DNA of 15,788 nt. Source: DATJFH01 sp035495815 (lineage in GTDB: Bacteria > Acidobacteriota > Terriglobia > Bryobacterales > Bryobacteraceae). A program made the position numbers and the translations under genes. The DNA lies in NCBI GenBank assembly GCA_035495815.1, contig DATJFH010000142.1, positions 1-15,788 on the forward strand, read 5' to 3'. Below the pieces are notes generated by a model. The model saw only the letters and a program-made list of their open reading frames with translations, did no database searches and had not been told where the DNA came from. Numbering within the stretch: the stretch's first letter is position 1; the number at the start of each line of letters is the position of its first letter. Below, piece by piece: positions 1-7,318 of this stretch.

Positions 1-35
1 GAATCGTCTAAATTGATAAGAGTGGGTAAAGAACT

Positions 36-1331
36 GTGAGCTTGCCCGGGCTCTCCCGCCGCAGTCTGTTGTGCGGGATCCTGCGCGCCGGCGCACTGGC
101 GCCGCTCGAGCCCGCCCGATCAGCGGATTCCGCCGATTCCAACGGCCTCTTACCGGAGGACCACCAATTTCTGGAAGAGTTGGAGCGGGCGTCCTTTCTA
201 TTCTTCTGGGAGCAGGCCAGCCCCGAAACCGGCCTGGTCAAGGACCGGTGCAACGTGCGCGCGCCGGACAACAGCACGGTGGCGAGCATCGCAGCCACGG
301 GTTTCGGCCTGACCGCGCTGTGTATCGGACACCAGAACGGGTGGGTTCCGGCGCGCGATGCCCGCGAACGCGCGCTCGTGTCACTGCGCTTCCTGTCGAG
401 AAAAATGCCGACTCAACGCGGCTTCTTTTATCACTGGGCCAACTTGAAAACCGGCGAAAGAATCTGGGATTCGGAAGTCTCTTCCGTTGACACGGCCATC
501 CTGCTGTGCGGAGTGCTCACCTGCCGCGAACATTTCCGGTACGCCGAGATCACGCGGCTGGCCTATGAGATCTTCAACCGCATCGACTGGAAATGGCTCT
601 CGGAGGACACTTCGCTGCTGCCGCACGGATGGCTGCCCGAAATCGGCTTTTTGCCTTATCGCTGGGATTATTACAGCGAGCACATGATGATGTACCTTCT
701 TGGGCTGGGCTCTTCCTCGCACCCCCTGCCGGTAGAGACCTGGAACGCGTGGAAGCGAGCCACCTTCGAATATGACGGACTCCGTTACATAGGTTCGTAC
801 GCCCCGTTGTTCATTCATCAGTACTCGCAGGCCTGGTTTGATTTTCGAGGCAAGCGGGACCGCTATGCGGATTATTTCAAGAACTCGGTTACCGCTACGG
901 AAGTCCATCGCCGCTTCTGCATCCAACTCAGGAAGCAGTTTCCCCACTACGGCGATGATCTCTGGGGAATAACCGCCTCGGACTCTCAATATGGATACGT
1001 GGTCTGGGGCGGCCCGCCGGAGGTCGGACCGATAGACGGCACGGTCGTTCCAAGCGCTGCTGGAGGCTCGTTACCCTTTCTACCCCAGGCCACCCTGCGG
1101 GTCCTCAAACACATCAAGAATCGCTACGGGTCCGAGGCTTGGAGCCGCTATGGACCCGTGAATGCGTTCAACCCCATGAAAAAATGGTACGACACCGATG
1201 TGATCGCGCTCGATACAGGGATCACACTGCTGATGGCGGAAAACCTGCGCACCGGATTCGTGTGGAGCACGTTCATGAGAAATCGAGAAGCACAGCGCGG
1301 TCTCCAGCGCGCTGGTTTCACGGGTCTTTAG
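36..1331 (+). CDS. PF10091/GH144-like exported glucan hydrolase (glucoamylase-like)
   Basis: The 431-residue protein resembles the 'glycoamylase' family PF10091, whose characterised members (GH144) are endo-beta-1,2-glucanases; other substrates are possible. Family-typical segments run through the whole chain: GFFYHW (129-134), SEVSSVDTA (146-154), HGWLPEIGF (197-205), GLGSSSHP (223-230), HQYSQAW (261-267), WGITASD (310-316), DGTVVPSAAGGSLPF (334-348) and MAEN (400-403). It therefore looks full length. The N-terminus carries SRRSLL (residues 7-12) followed by a short hydrophobic stretch and Ala-rich sequence, which suggests Tat-type export to the periplasm or outside; the hydrophobic core is short, so this is tentative. 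The start is a GTG: an in-frame TAA lies only two codons upstream and no nearby ATG fits. No strong Shine-Dalgarno is visible. It is convergent with the ligase A gene and probably unrelated to that cluster. Confidence 0.85.
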   Translation: MSLPGLSRRSLLCGILRAGALAPLEPARSADSADSNGLLPEDHQFLEELERASFLFFWEQASPETGLVKDRCNVRAPDNSTVASIAATGFGLTALCIGHQNGWVPARDARERALVSLRFLSRKMPTQRGFFYHWANLKTGERIWDSEVSSVDTAILLCGVLTCREHFRYAEITRLAYEIFNRIDWKWLSEDTSLLPHGWLPEIGFLPYRWDYYSEHMMMYLLGLGSSSHPLPVETWNAWKRATFEYDGLRYIGSYAPLFIHQYSQAWFDFRGKRDRYADYFKNSVTATEVHRRFCIQLRKQFPHYGDDLWGITASDSQYGYVVWGGPPEVGPIDGTVVPSAAGGSLPFLPQATLRVLKHIKNRYGSEAWSRYGPVNAFNPMKKWYDTDVIALDTGITLLMAENLRTGFVWSTFMRNREAQRGLQRAGFTGL

Positions 1332-1403
1332 AGTCACAACGGGTGGAGCGATGCTCGCAGAACTTGCGCTCGTCGCTGCTCCCAGCCGGCGATGAGATGC
1401 CTT

Positions 1404-2399
1404 TCACGGCATCCGGACAGCAGCAAACTGGATGATCCGGCTTACCATTTGTCCGTAGGACATTCCCCTGTTTTGCGCGCCCGCGAGCACCACGGAAAGC
1501 GGGTCTAACTCGGGATTGGCGTTTACGTCCAGGATTTGCGGCTCATCCCCGGACATTCGCATGTCGAAGCGCGCGTAATCGCGTAAGCCGACCGCCCGAT
1601 ACGCCTCGACTGCGATGGTCTCAATGCGGGCGCGCCAATCGGGGCGGTCGAGCGGAGCTGGACACGGCATCGTGATTTCCTTGTAGCCGCGCGACGCCCG
1701 ATCGATTTTCCACTGTTGCGTGTGCAGACGGTCACGCATATCACTGAACATCGAGAACACGATTTCGGAAGGCGGGAGCGCTTCGGGCTTGTCATTTCCC
1801 CAAACCGCTACCTGGAACTCACGGGAATCGAGAAACGGCTCGACCAGCGCATCATCATAGACGTTCTGGCGCAAGTGAAGCACGCGCCGGGCGAGCTGTT
1901 CAGGCGTGTGAACGACCGAGTCGCCGTCGATGCCGACGCTGGCGTGCTGGTTAGCGCCTTTGACAATAGCAGGGTAGGTGGTCCATTCCGCCGCCTGCGC
2001 CGGGTCGTGGAACACCCGGGCGGGCGGAGTCGGCAGCCCCCTGGCTTGCAGGCATTGCTTCAGCCGCATGCGATCCTGCGAGAGGCGCAGCGCCTCCGGC
2101 GCCGAACCTGTATAAGCGAAACCGCGCCGCTCGATCTCCTCGGCTACTTCGGCGTCGGTCCAGGCTTTACCCGCCCACTCCTCTCCCCAATTCCACACCA
2201 GCCAATCGCGCGGGTCGAAGCGATCGAGAAAGCTTAAATCGTCGTAAAACTTGAACGCGTTGTATGTATAGCCCTCTTCGTCCAGTCCTTGGAGCAGCAT
2301 ATGCCACATCTCGTCGGCATACTGCTTATCGAGATCGGGCCATTCCGGATTCTCGTTGGAAATGGCGATGATCAGGGGCCTTTTAACCTTGTTTTCCAT
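1404..2399 (-). CDS. ATP-grasp ligase A (D-Ala-D-Ala ligase-like)
   Basis: This 331-residue protein has the D-Ala-D-Ala-ligase type of ATP-grasp fold, so it should join a carboxylate (through an acyl phosphate) to an amine using ATP. Visible landmarks: AYTGS (95-99) closing the N-terminal domain, PAIVKGANQHASVGI (143-157) with the nucleotide-binding Lys147, VEPFLDSREF (186-195), RDYARFDMR (273-281) and the metal-binding end LDVNANPELDP (290-300). Differences from a housekeeping Ddl: Lys-Gly instead of Lys-Pro at 147-148, Asp291 where Ddl has Glu in the E-x-N pair, and VWNWGEEW (68-75) where Ddl has its HG..GEDG catalytic loop. The substrate is therefore unlikely to be D-Ala. It is the last gene of the minus-strand run, 30 nt after the dehydrogenase gene, with no clear Shine-Dalgarno. 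The family is certain; the substrate is unknown. Confidence 0.88.
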   Translation of the reverse strand: MENKVKRPLIIAISNENPEWPDLDKQYADEMWHMLLQGLDEEGYTYNAFKFYDDLSFLDRFDPRDWLVWNWGEEWAGKAWTDAEVAEEIERRGFAYTGSAPEALRLSQDRMRLKQCLQARGLPTPPARVFHDPAQAAEWTTYPAIVKGANQHASVGIDGDSVVHTPEQLARRVLHLRQNVYDDALVEPFLDSREFQVAVWGNDKPEALPPSEIVFSMFSDMRDRLHTQQWKIDRASRGYKEITMPCPAPLDRPDWRARIETIAVEAYRAVGLRDYARFDMRMSGDEPQILDVNANPELDPLSVVLAGAQNRGMSYGQMVSRIIQFAAVRMP

Positions 2400-2429
2400 G
2401 ACGCTATGTTCGGTTCGTCCGGCCGGCGG

Positions 2430-3638
2430 CTACTCCCCGAGCGGTTCGTTCTTGTCCCGCACCTGCAGTTCCTCTACGTGCCACGGCAGACCCTGTTTGG
2501 CCACTTCGGCGAGGAACGGCTCAGGGGGGAGTTGCTCGACGTTGAACACGCCCTGACCTGCCCATTCGCGCCTGAATACCATGATCGCGCCGGTAACAGC
2601 GGGCACCCCGGTCGTGTACGACACGGCATGCGCTCCCACCTCGCGATTGGTTTGGACATGATCGCAGACGTTATAGAGGATCACTCTCCTGTCCACCCCG
2701 TCCTTCACGCCCTGGATGATGGCGCCAATCGAAGTCTTTCCGGTGTAGTTCTCCGCCAGCGACGAGGGCTCGGGCAAGAGCGCCTTCAGGAATTGCAACG
2801 GGATGATCGCGGAGCCCTGGAATTGCACCGGATCGATACGGGTCATGCCGACATTCTGGAGCACCTCGAGGTGCTTGATGTAGTTGTCGGAGAACGTCAT
2901 CCAGAACCGGATTTGCTTCAGGCCGCGGATGTTCTCGACGAGTGATTCTTCTTCCTCGTGGTAGATGAGATACGCCTTTCTCCGGCCGACGCCAGGGAAA
3001 TCGATCTCCTTGACGACGCTGAGAGGATCGATCTCGATCCACTGACCGTCCTTCCAGTAGCGGCCCCGCTGAGTGACTTCGCGGATATTGATCTCCGGAT
3101 TGAAATTGGTGGCAAAAGCCTTGCCGTGGTCGCCCGCATTGCAGTCCACGATATCGATATAGTCGATCTGATCGAATAACTTTTGCTGAGCATAGGCGCA
3201 ATAGACGCTGACCACACCCGGATCGAATCCGCACCCGAGAATACCGATAATGCCCTTCCGCCTGAAGCGGTCGTGGTAGGGCCACTGCCATTTGTAGCTG
3301 AATTTTGCCTCGTCCCGGGGTTCGTAGTTGGCGGTGTCAAGGTAGCTCACTCCCGTTTTGAGGCAGGCGTCCATGATCGGCAGATCCTGGTAGGGCAATG
3401 CCAGATTCAGCACGATATCGGGCTTCTGCCTATCGATCAGCGACACGACCTGATCTACGTCGTCGGCATCCACCTTCGACACCGTGATCGGAGTGGCGCA
3501 TTCGCGGCTGATTTTCTCGCATTTTTCCAAAGTACGCGAGGCGAGATGAATGCTCGTGAATACATCGCGGTTCATGGCGCATTTCTTCGCCGTGACGCTG
3601 CCGGCGCCGCCTGCGCCGATGATCAACACCCTGCCCAT
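2430..3638 (-). CDS. Carboxynorspermidine/carboxyspermidine synthase (saccharopine dehydrogenase family)
   Basis: In characterised relatives this enzyme condenses aspartate beta-semialdehyde with 1,3-diaminopropane or putrescine and reduces the imine with NAD(P)H, giving carboxynorspermidine or carboxyspermidine. The 402-residue protein opens with a Rossmann loop GAGGAG (8-13) and shows DTANYEP (101-107), QWPYHDRF (118-125), GCGFDPG (135-141), DCNAGDHG (165-172) and FATNFNPEINIREV (175-188), a pattern I associate with this subfamily rather than with lysine-pathway saccharopine dehydrogenases. The reading frame stays open 50 codons further upstream, but the start at 3638 is preferred: it has AAGGAG 7 nt upstream, begins exactly at the Rossmann strand, and avoids overlap with the lysyl oxidase gene. 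It lies 44 nt after that gene. Its expected partner, the decarboxylase, is divergently encoded at 10371. Diamine preference cannot be read from sequence. Confidence 0.88.
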   Translation of the reverse strand: MGRVLIIGAGGAGSVTAKKCAMNRDVFTSIHLASRTLEKCEKISRECATPITVSKVDADDVDQVVSLIDRQKPDIVLNLALPYQDLPIMDACLKTGVSYLDTANYEPRDEAKFSYKWQWPYHDRFRRKGIIGILGCGFDPGVVSVYCAYAQQKLFDQIDYIDIVDCNAGDHGKAFATNFNPEINIREVTQRGRYWKDGQWIEIDPLSVVKEIDFPGVGRRKAYLIYHEEEESLVENIRGLKQIRFWMTFSDNYIKHLEVLQNVGMTRIDPVQFQGSAIIPLQFLKALLPEPSSLAENYTGKTSIGAIIQGVKDGVDRRVILYNVCDHVQTNREVGAHAVSYTTGVPAVTGAIMVFRREWAGQGVFNVEQLPPEPFLAEVAKQGLPWHVEELQVRDKNEPLGE

Positions 3639-3682
3639 ATCTCGCTCCTTCGAACACTCTTTTAATGCTTCGCCCGGTCTCC

Positions 3683-4474
3683 TTAGGGATTCGAGGGGCT
3701 TCCGCAGGCATAGCTCACACAGCCCGAAGTTTCCAGAATTGTAATCTTGGCATTGGCGCCGTTCCGGTAAAGATAGAACTTCACCCAAGCCAGGTTATCC
3801 AGCTCATTGGTCTCCCTCCAGTGACCTTCGGGGTCAGCCAGGTGAGTGAGGTAGTAAATGCCGGCCGGCGCACCGGTGACATCCAATTCCTGGAGCGGCG
3901 TGGATTGATGATAATCGTCGCCCCAGCCGACGGATATGCCTTGCAAATCGCCATTGCATTCAAAGTAAGAACGGTCGCTGCCCTTGTTGACCAGAGCGGT
4001 CTTATCGACGTCTACGAGGCAGAAGGTGATTTTGACGCCTTTCGCCAGGGGCTGGCCTTCGCTCAGGCTCCGCCGGATTTCGAACAGAGCGACTGCGCTT
4101 TGATGCCAGTGATTGTGCTGCGGATGAAAGAACGCGGTTCCGGCCGGCTGTGTATAGACGATGTTGCCGGCGGAGTCGAGCACTTCTTGCGTGGCATAGG
4201 TGCACTGGTCGTATGGGACCCCCTCGATCACGCATGGAGCGACCTGTCCTCCTCCGCGGACCTGCAGCGGTCCATCCCCTATGTTGATGTGTGTCGTCGA
4301 AAAGCGCAGCATCTCGCGCTGGTGTTCGTTCTGGATCTGAAGGTGGCCAATCTGTTCCACGATATTCGGGTAGCGTGGGATGCCCGGCTGCGCCTGCGCC
4401 ACAGCCAAACCGGCCCACGCAGCCCAGGCGAGCAGCGTCCACTTAGCCATGCCCTGATACTCGTTCCAACTCAT
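3683..4474 (-). CDS. Secreted lysyl oxidase homologue (copper/LTQ amine oxidase)
   Basis: Lysyl oxidases oxidise primary amines, classically the lysine epsilon-amino group, to aldehydes with copper and a lysine tyrosylquinone (LTQ) cofactor. This 263-residue protein keeps the core: the copper motif HNHWH (120-124), matching HQHYH of human LOX; A-x-G-x-K-x-x-F-C-L-x-D (144-155), in which Lys148 matches the human LTQ lysine (K320); and, in the segment starting QGIS (178), Tyr188 matching the LTQ tyrosine (Y355), with no gap between the two landmarks QG and DxT. The C-terminus has the family-like ETNELDNLAW (221-230). Residues 9-28 look like a signal peptide (MAKWTLLAW, then AVAQAQ), so it should act outside the cytoplasm. 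The ATG at 4474 overlaps the GNAT stop as ATGA and has GGAGG 8 nt upstream; Met9 is a weaker alternative. Whether the substrate is a protein, a polyamine or the cluster product is unknown. Confidence 0.87.
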   Translation of the reverse strand: MSWNEYQGMAKWTLLAWAAWAGLAVAQAQPGIPRYPNIVEQIGHLQIQNEHQREMLRFSTTHINIGDGPLQVRGGGQVAPCVIEGVPYDQCTYATQEVLDSAGNIVYTQPAGTAFFHPQHNHWHQSAVALFEIRRSLSEGQPLAKGVKITFCLVDVDKTALVNKGSDRSYFECNGDLQGISVGWGDDYHQSTPLQELDVTGAPAGIYYLTHLADPEGHWRETNELDNLAWVKFYLYRNGANAKITILETSGCVSYACGSPSNP

Positions 4475-5001
4475 TCTCGAGCCTCCAATGGTGATTCGTT
4501 TTCGTCCCCTGGTGTTTGTGCCGCGAGCCGCTTGCCGAAGAGGATCAGATCGTCGGACGGCTTGTAATAATCGGCGACCCTGGCCAGCTGCTGATATCCA
4601 TGCTTGCGGTAGAAGGCGCGGGCGCGTTGATAACCAGGCTGGCCGCTGGTTTCCGCCAGCAGCCAGTATCCGCAACGGCTGCGCACAAAACCCTCGGCGT
4701 AGGACTGCAGCGAGGCCGCAATTCCGCTCCCATAGCTGCTCGGGTGTACGGCGATCCAGTACATATGCCACGAACCCGCCGTCGCCGGAACGGGTCCGAT
4801 CACTAGAAATCCCGCCAATACCGGGGTGTTGTCGCCCGTGATTTCGGCGACCCAGGAATAATAGTCTGCCTGTCCGGGTTGATCGATCACGATCCCGATC
4901 AATTCAGCGGCAATCGCCAGTTCCGCCGAGTTGAAGTTGCCGGTGGCGCAGAGCAGGTCGAGGATCGGCTGGCGGTCTGCTGCGGTGAGGGAGCGAATCA
5001 T
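4471..5001 (-). CDS. GNAT family N-acetyltransferase
   Basis: A 176-residue GNAT enzyme, expected to transfer an acetyl group from acetyl-CoA to an amine. Visible elements: the beta4 strand and acetyl-CoA loop MYWIAVHPSSYGSGIAASL (80-98), in which the usual Gln/Arg of Q/R-x-x-G-x-G/A appears to be replaced; then ETSG (117-120), RARAFYRKHGY (126-136) and DYYKPSDD (144-151), typical of the C-terminal half. The start at 5001 forms an ATGA overlap with the stop of ligase B and has AAAAGGA 9 nt upstream; its own stop forms a second ATGA overlap with the lysyl oxidase start. This implies coupled translation of all three. Because the operon encodes a lysine 2,3-aminomutase, N-acetylation of beta-lysine or of a polyamine is a reasonable guess. 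It is much shorter than the AblB beta-lysine acetyltransferases I know of, so it is not called AblB. Confidence 0.85.
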   Translation of the reverse strand: MIRSLTAADRQPILDLLCATGNFNSAELAIAAELIGIVIDQPGQADYYSWVAEITGDNTPVLAGFLVIGPVPATAGSWHMYWIAVHPSSYGSGIAASLQSYAEGFVRSRCGYWLLAETSGQPGYQRARAFYRKHGYQQLARVADYYKPSDDLILFGKRLAAQTPGDENESPLEARE

Positions 5002-6077
5002 GGCCTGTGATCCTTTTCCCGCGCGCGGCTCCTGGCGCTTTCCACAATTTCGAGGATTACGCCGGCATAGGTCCGGCCGCTGGCCTGCGCCGCCCGGATG
5101 AAACCGGAATCGCTCGAGATATCGGGATTCGGATTGGCCTCCAACACAAAAATGCCGCCATCGGAGGAACGAACGCGGAAGTCGATTCTTCCGTAGTCGC
5201 GCAGTTGTACCGCCGCCGCCGCGTCTACGGCGAGGCTGCGGATCGGGTCCGCTAATTCGCCGCAAAGCTCCGCCGGGCAGCGCGGCACGGTGGAAGTGTA
5301 ATAGGGAGAATCCTTAATCCACTTCGCCTCGTAGGTGAGTATTTTTCGCTGGTGATCCGGATAACCGTCAAAAACGATCTCGGAAACCGGCAGCGTAACG
5401 AACTGTTCGGGACCGTCCGCCAGAACGGCGACGTTCAGCTCCCGCCCCTCGATAAATTCTTCCGCCAGGGCCGGCTGCCGGAATTCTCTCCAGATGAAGC
5501 GCGCCCGCTCCAACAGCTCCGGTTCGCCGTCCACGATGGAATGGGCGCCGATGCCGATGCTGGCGTCCTCCCTGAGCGGTTTCACGATCAGCGGAAACTC
5601 GAGCCGCCTCGCATGGTCCAAGCCTCGGTGCGGGGAGAGCACCGCCCAGGGGGGCGTCGGAATGCCATTAGCCACGAATAGCGATTTGGCTAAATCCTTG
5701 TTCAACGCCATTCCGAGAGTCAGAGCCGGAGATCCGGTAAACGGAATTCCCGCGATTTCAAAGAGAGCGGCGACGTTCATCTCCAGTGAAGCATTGCCGC
5801 CTAACGATTCGCAGCAGTTGAAGATCAGATCCGGATGCTCCCTCGAGAGGAATTCCATCAGGCTGCCCGCAACATTCGCGCCGTAGAGGACCGTGTCGTA
5901 GCCGGCGCTCCGAAGAACGTCTTCGATCAGCCGCGCCTGTTCAACGACGCCGCATTCAGAAGCGTCCTTGAACGTTTCCTCGATAACGGTTCCCGGCTGG
6001 GAACGCGAAAGCCAGTGCTCCCGCGGCGCCGGGCATTTTGGCTGATTGTAAACAATGGCAACCCGCATGGCTGTCAT
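4998..6077 (-). CDS. ATP-grasp ligase B (D-Ala-D-Ala ligase-like)
   Basis: This 359-residue ATP-grasp enzyme is predicted to form an amide bond between an acyl phosphate and an amine. Landmarks: DLIFNCCESLGG (83-94), where Ddl has its HG..G loop; IAGIPFTGS (108-116); LNKDLAK (125-131); PLIVKPLREDASIGIG (162-177) with ATP-binding Lys166; EEFIEGREL (206-214); RDYGRIDFR (293-301); and VLEANPNPDISSDSGF (311-326) with metal ligands Glu313 and Asn315. NPNPDIS...G in place of the Ddl NTxPGMT loop marks it as a non-canonical subfamily. The frame extends upstream to 6491, but that stretch is out-of-frame reading of the MFS gene. The ATG at 6077 lies 5 nt past the MFS stop; an alternative ATG at 6068 starts at the first beta strand (MRVAIVYN). 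Neither has a strong Shine-Dalgarno, so reinitiation after the MFS gene is likely. The end overlaps the GNAT start by 4 nt. Confidence 0.88.
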   Translation of the reverse strand: MTAMRVAIVYNQPKCPAPREHWLSRSQPGTVIEETFKDASECGVVEQARLIEDVLRSAGYDTVLYGANVAGSLMEFLSREHPDLIFNCCESLGGNASLEMNVAALFEIAGIPFTGSPALTLGMALNKDLAKSLFVANGIPTPPWAVLSPHRGLDHARRLEFPLIVKPLREDASIGIGAHSIVDGEPELLERARFIWREFRQPALAEEFIEGRELNVAVLADGPEQFVTLPVSEIVFDGYPDHQRKILTYEAKWIKDSPYYTSTVPRCPAELCGELADPIRSLAVDAAAAVQLRDYGRIDFRVRSSDGGIFVLEANPNPDISSDSGFIRAAQASGRTYAGVILEIVESARSRAREKDHRP

Positions 6078-6082
6078 ACTGA

Positions 6083-7318
6083 TCAGGCCGTAACCGAAAG
6101 GGCCAGCGGCTCGCCGTCCGGGGTGGACACCACGGCTTCCGGCAGCCGTCCCAGCAGGGGAAGGATCAGGGCCGTCGCCACGGCGTCCATGGCCAGGCAG
6201 AGGGCGAAGCTGCCATGTGAATACACGGTAGCGCCGAGCACGTCCCCAATGGATCCCGCGAGGCCGAAGGTGGAATGTCCCAGAGCGGTTCCGGCGCCCT
6301 CCAGACCTCGGGGGCAGCAACGCATGAGTAAGTCGAACACAGCCACCGTCGCAAAACCGGAAACCAGCCCCACCACCGTGGAGACAGCGATGGCGCCCGT
6401 CTTTCCACCGATCAGAAGGTAGAGAAACCCGGGAAAAATGTTGATGGTGATCGCCAGCGCCAACAATTGCCGCGGCCGCAGCCGGCTGCACACTGTGCCA
6501 TAAAGAGCGGTCGCGATGAGAATGCCCACGTACTGCACCGCCCGGCAGACGCCGAACGCCGCACTCGAGAGATGCACTTTGTCAATCAAATAGTAGTAAA
6601 GCGGCGTCCCCCAGCCGGGAGAGAAGTTGAACAGCAGCAGAATGATCGCTACGGGCCAGAGCTTGGGGCTTACCTTCCGAAGCAGGGCCTTGACGCTTTC
6701 CGCTTCCGGCTCCTGCTCGGCCGGCGGATATTTCGGGAAAACAGCCGCGGGACTCCAGAAAGCTTGCAAGAAAATGGGGACGGTGAAGGCGCCCGCCAGC
6801 AGAAAAATCGTCCTGGTGGTAAGGTGGCTCACCATCCAGCCGCCGGCCAGGACCGAGACGATATGGACCACCGTTTCAATCGTCTCGCTCAGCGCACTCA
6901 ATCTGCCCGTAGCGGACTCGCGCTGCGCGACCGTGGTGACCAGCGCCGCAATGGCCGAATCCAGCATCTGGTAGGAAATCATCGCGCCTATGATCCCGCT
7001 CAGCAGCGCCGCGTAGCTTAAAGGCACTGCCGCGAGCCACAGGTAGGAAGCGACGGCGACCGGGGCTGCGAGAGCAAAATACCCTCGATCACGCCGGCCG
7101 AACGGGCTCCAACGGTCCCGCAGGAGTCCGAACAGCACCGCTCCGTAAGCCGGAATCAGGGTGAGGGCTTCGAAGACCGCCACAGCTTCCGGACCCGCGT
7201 GCAGCCGGTCCTTCAGGATGAACAATAACGGCACGCTGATCAGGCCGGTCGGATCGCCGAGGCCGTTGAAGAAAAGCAGCGCGCCGAAGTAGATCGCCGC
7301 TTGCCGCCGGTCTCTCAT
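6083..7318 (-). CDS. MFS-type multi-pass transporter
   Basis: A 411-residue, strongly hydrophobic protein with about 12 predicted membrane segments separated by short loops and a longer hydrophilic central loop containing PPAEQEPEAESVKALLRKV, as expected for the 6+6 major facilitator fold. The loop between helices 2 and 3 reads LLRDRWSPFGRRDRG, a good match to MFS motif A (G/R-x-x-x-D-R-x-G-R-R). The N-terminus (NGLGDPTGLISVP) resembles MFS and BT1-type carriers. The ATG at 7318 overlaps the stop of ligase C (ATGA) and has AAAGGA 6 nt upstream; the longer open frame up to 7498 is an out-of-frame reading of ligase C. Its position between two ligase genes with coupled translation suggests it moves the cluster's product out, or a precursor in. 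Direction and cargo cannot be read from sequence. Confidence 0.87.
   Translation of the reverse strand: MRDRRQAAIYFGALLFFNGLGDPTGLISVPLLFILKDRLHAGPEAVAVFEALTLIPAYGAVLFGLLRDRWSPFGRRDRGYFALAAPVAVASYLWLAAVPLSYAALLSGIIGAMISYQMLDSAIAALVTTVAQRESATGRLSALSETIETVVHIVSVLAGGWMVSHLTTRTIFLLAGAFTVPIFLQAFWSPAAVFPKYPPAEQEPEAESVKALLRKVSPKLWPVAIILLLFNFSPGWGTPLYYYLIDKVHLSSAAFGVCRAVQYVGILIATALYGTVCSRLRPRQLLALAITINIFPGFLYLLIGGKTGAIAVSTVVGLVSGFATVAVFDLLMRCCPRGLEGAGTALGHSTFGLAGSIGDVLGATVYSHGSFALCLAMDAVATALILPLLGRLPEAVVSTPDGEPLALSVTA

Noticed and set aside
1345..1382. Stem GGAGC/GCTCC between the convergent hydrolase and ligase A genes as a terminator
   Set aside because: Only five outer base pairs, a poorly paired interior and no T-run on either side.
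3639..3788. 50-codon upstream extension of the dehydrogenase
   Set aside because: It overlaps the end of the lysyl oxidase gene, while an AAGGAG site sits just ahead of the internal ATG that begins the Rossmann fold.
3665..4567. 300-codon plus-strand frame
   Set aside because: Antisense to the lysyl oxidase gene; no recognisable motifs.
6078..6491. Upstream extension of the ligase B frame
   Set aside because: It overlaps the conserved C-terminal membrane segments of the MFS gene, and its residues resemble no ATP-grasp N-terminus. The family fold begins at MRVAIVYN.
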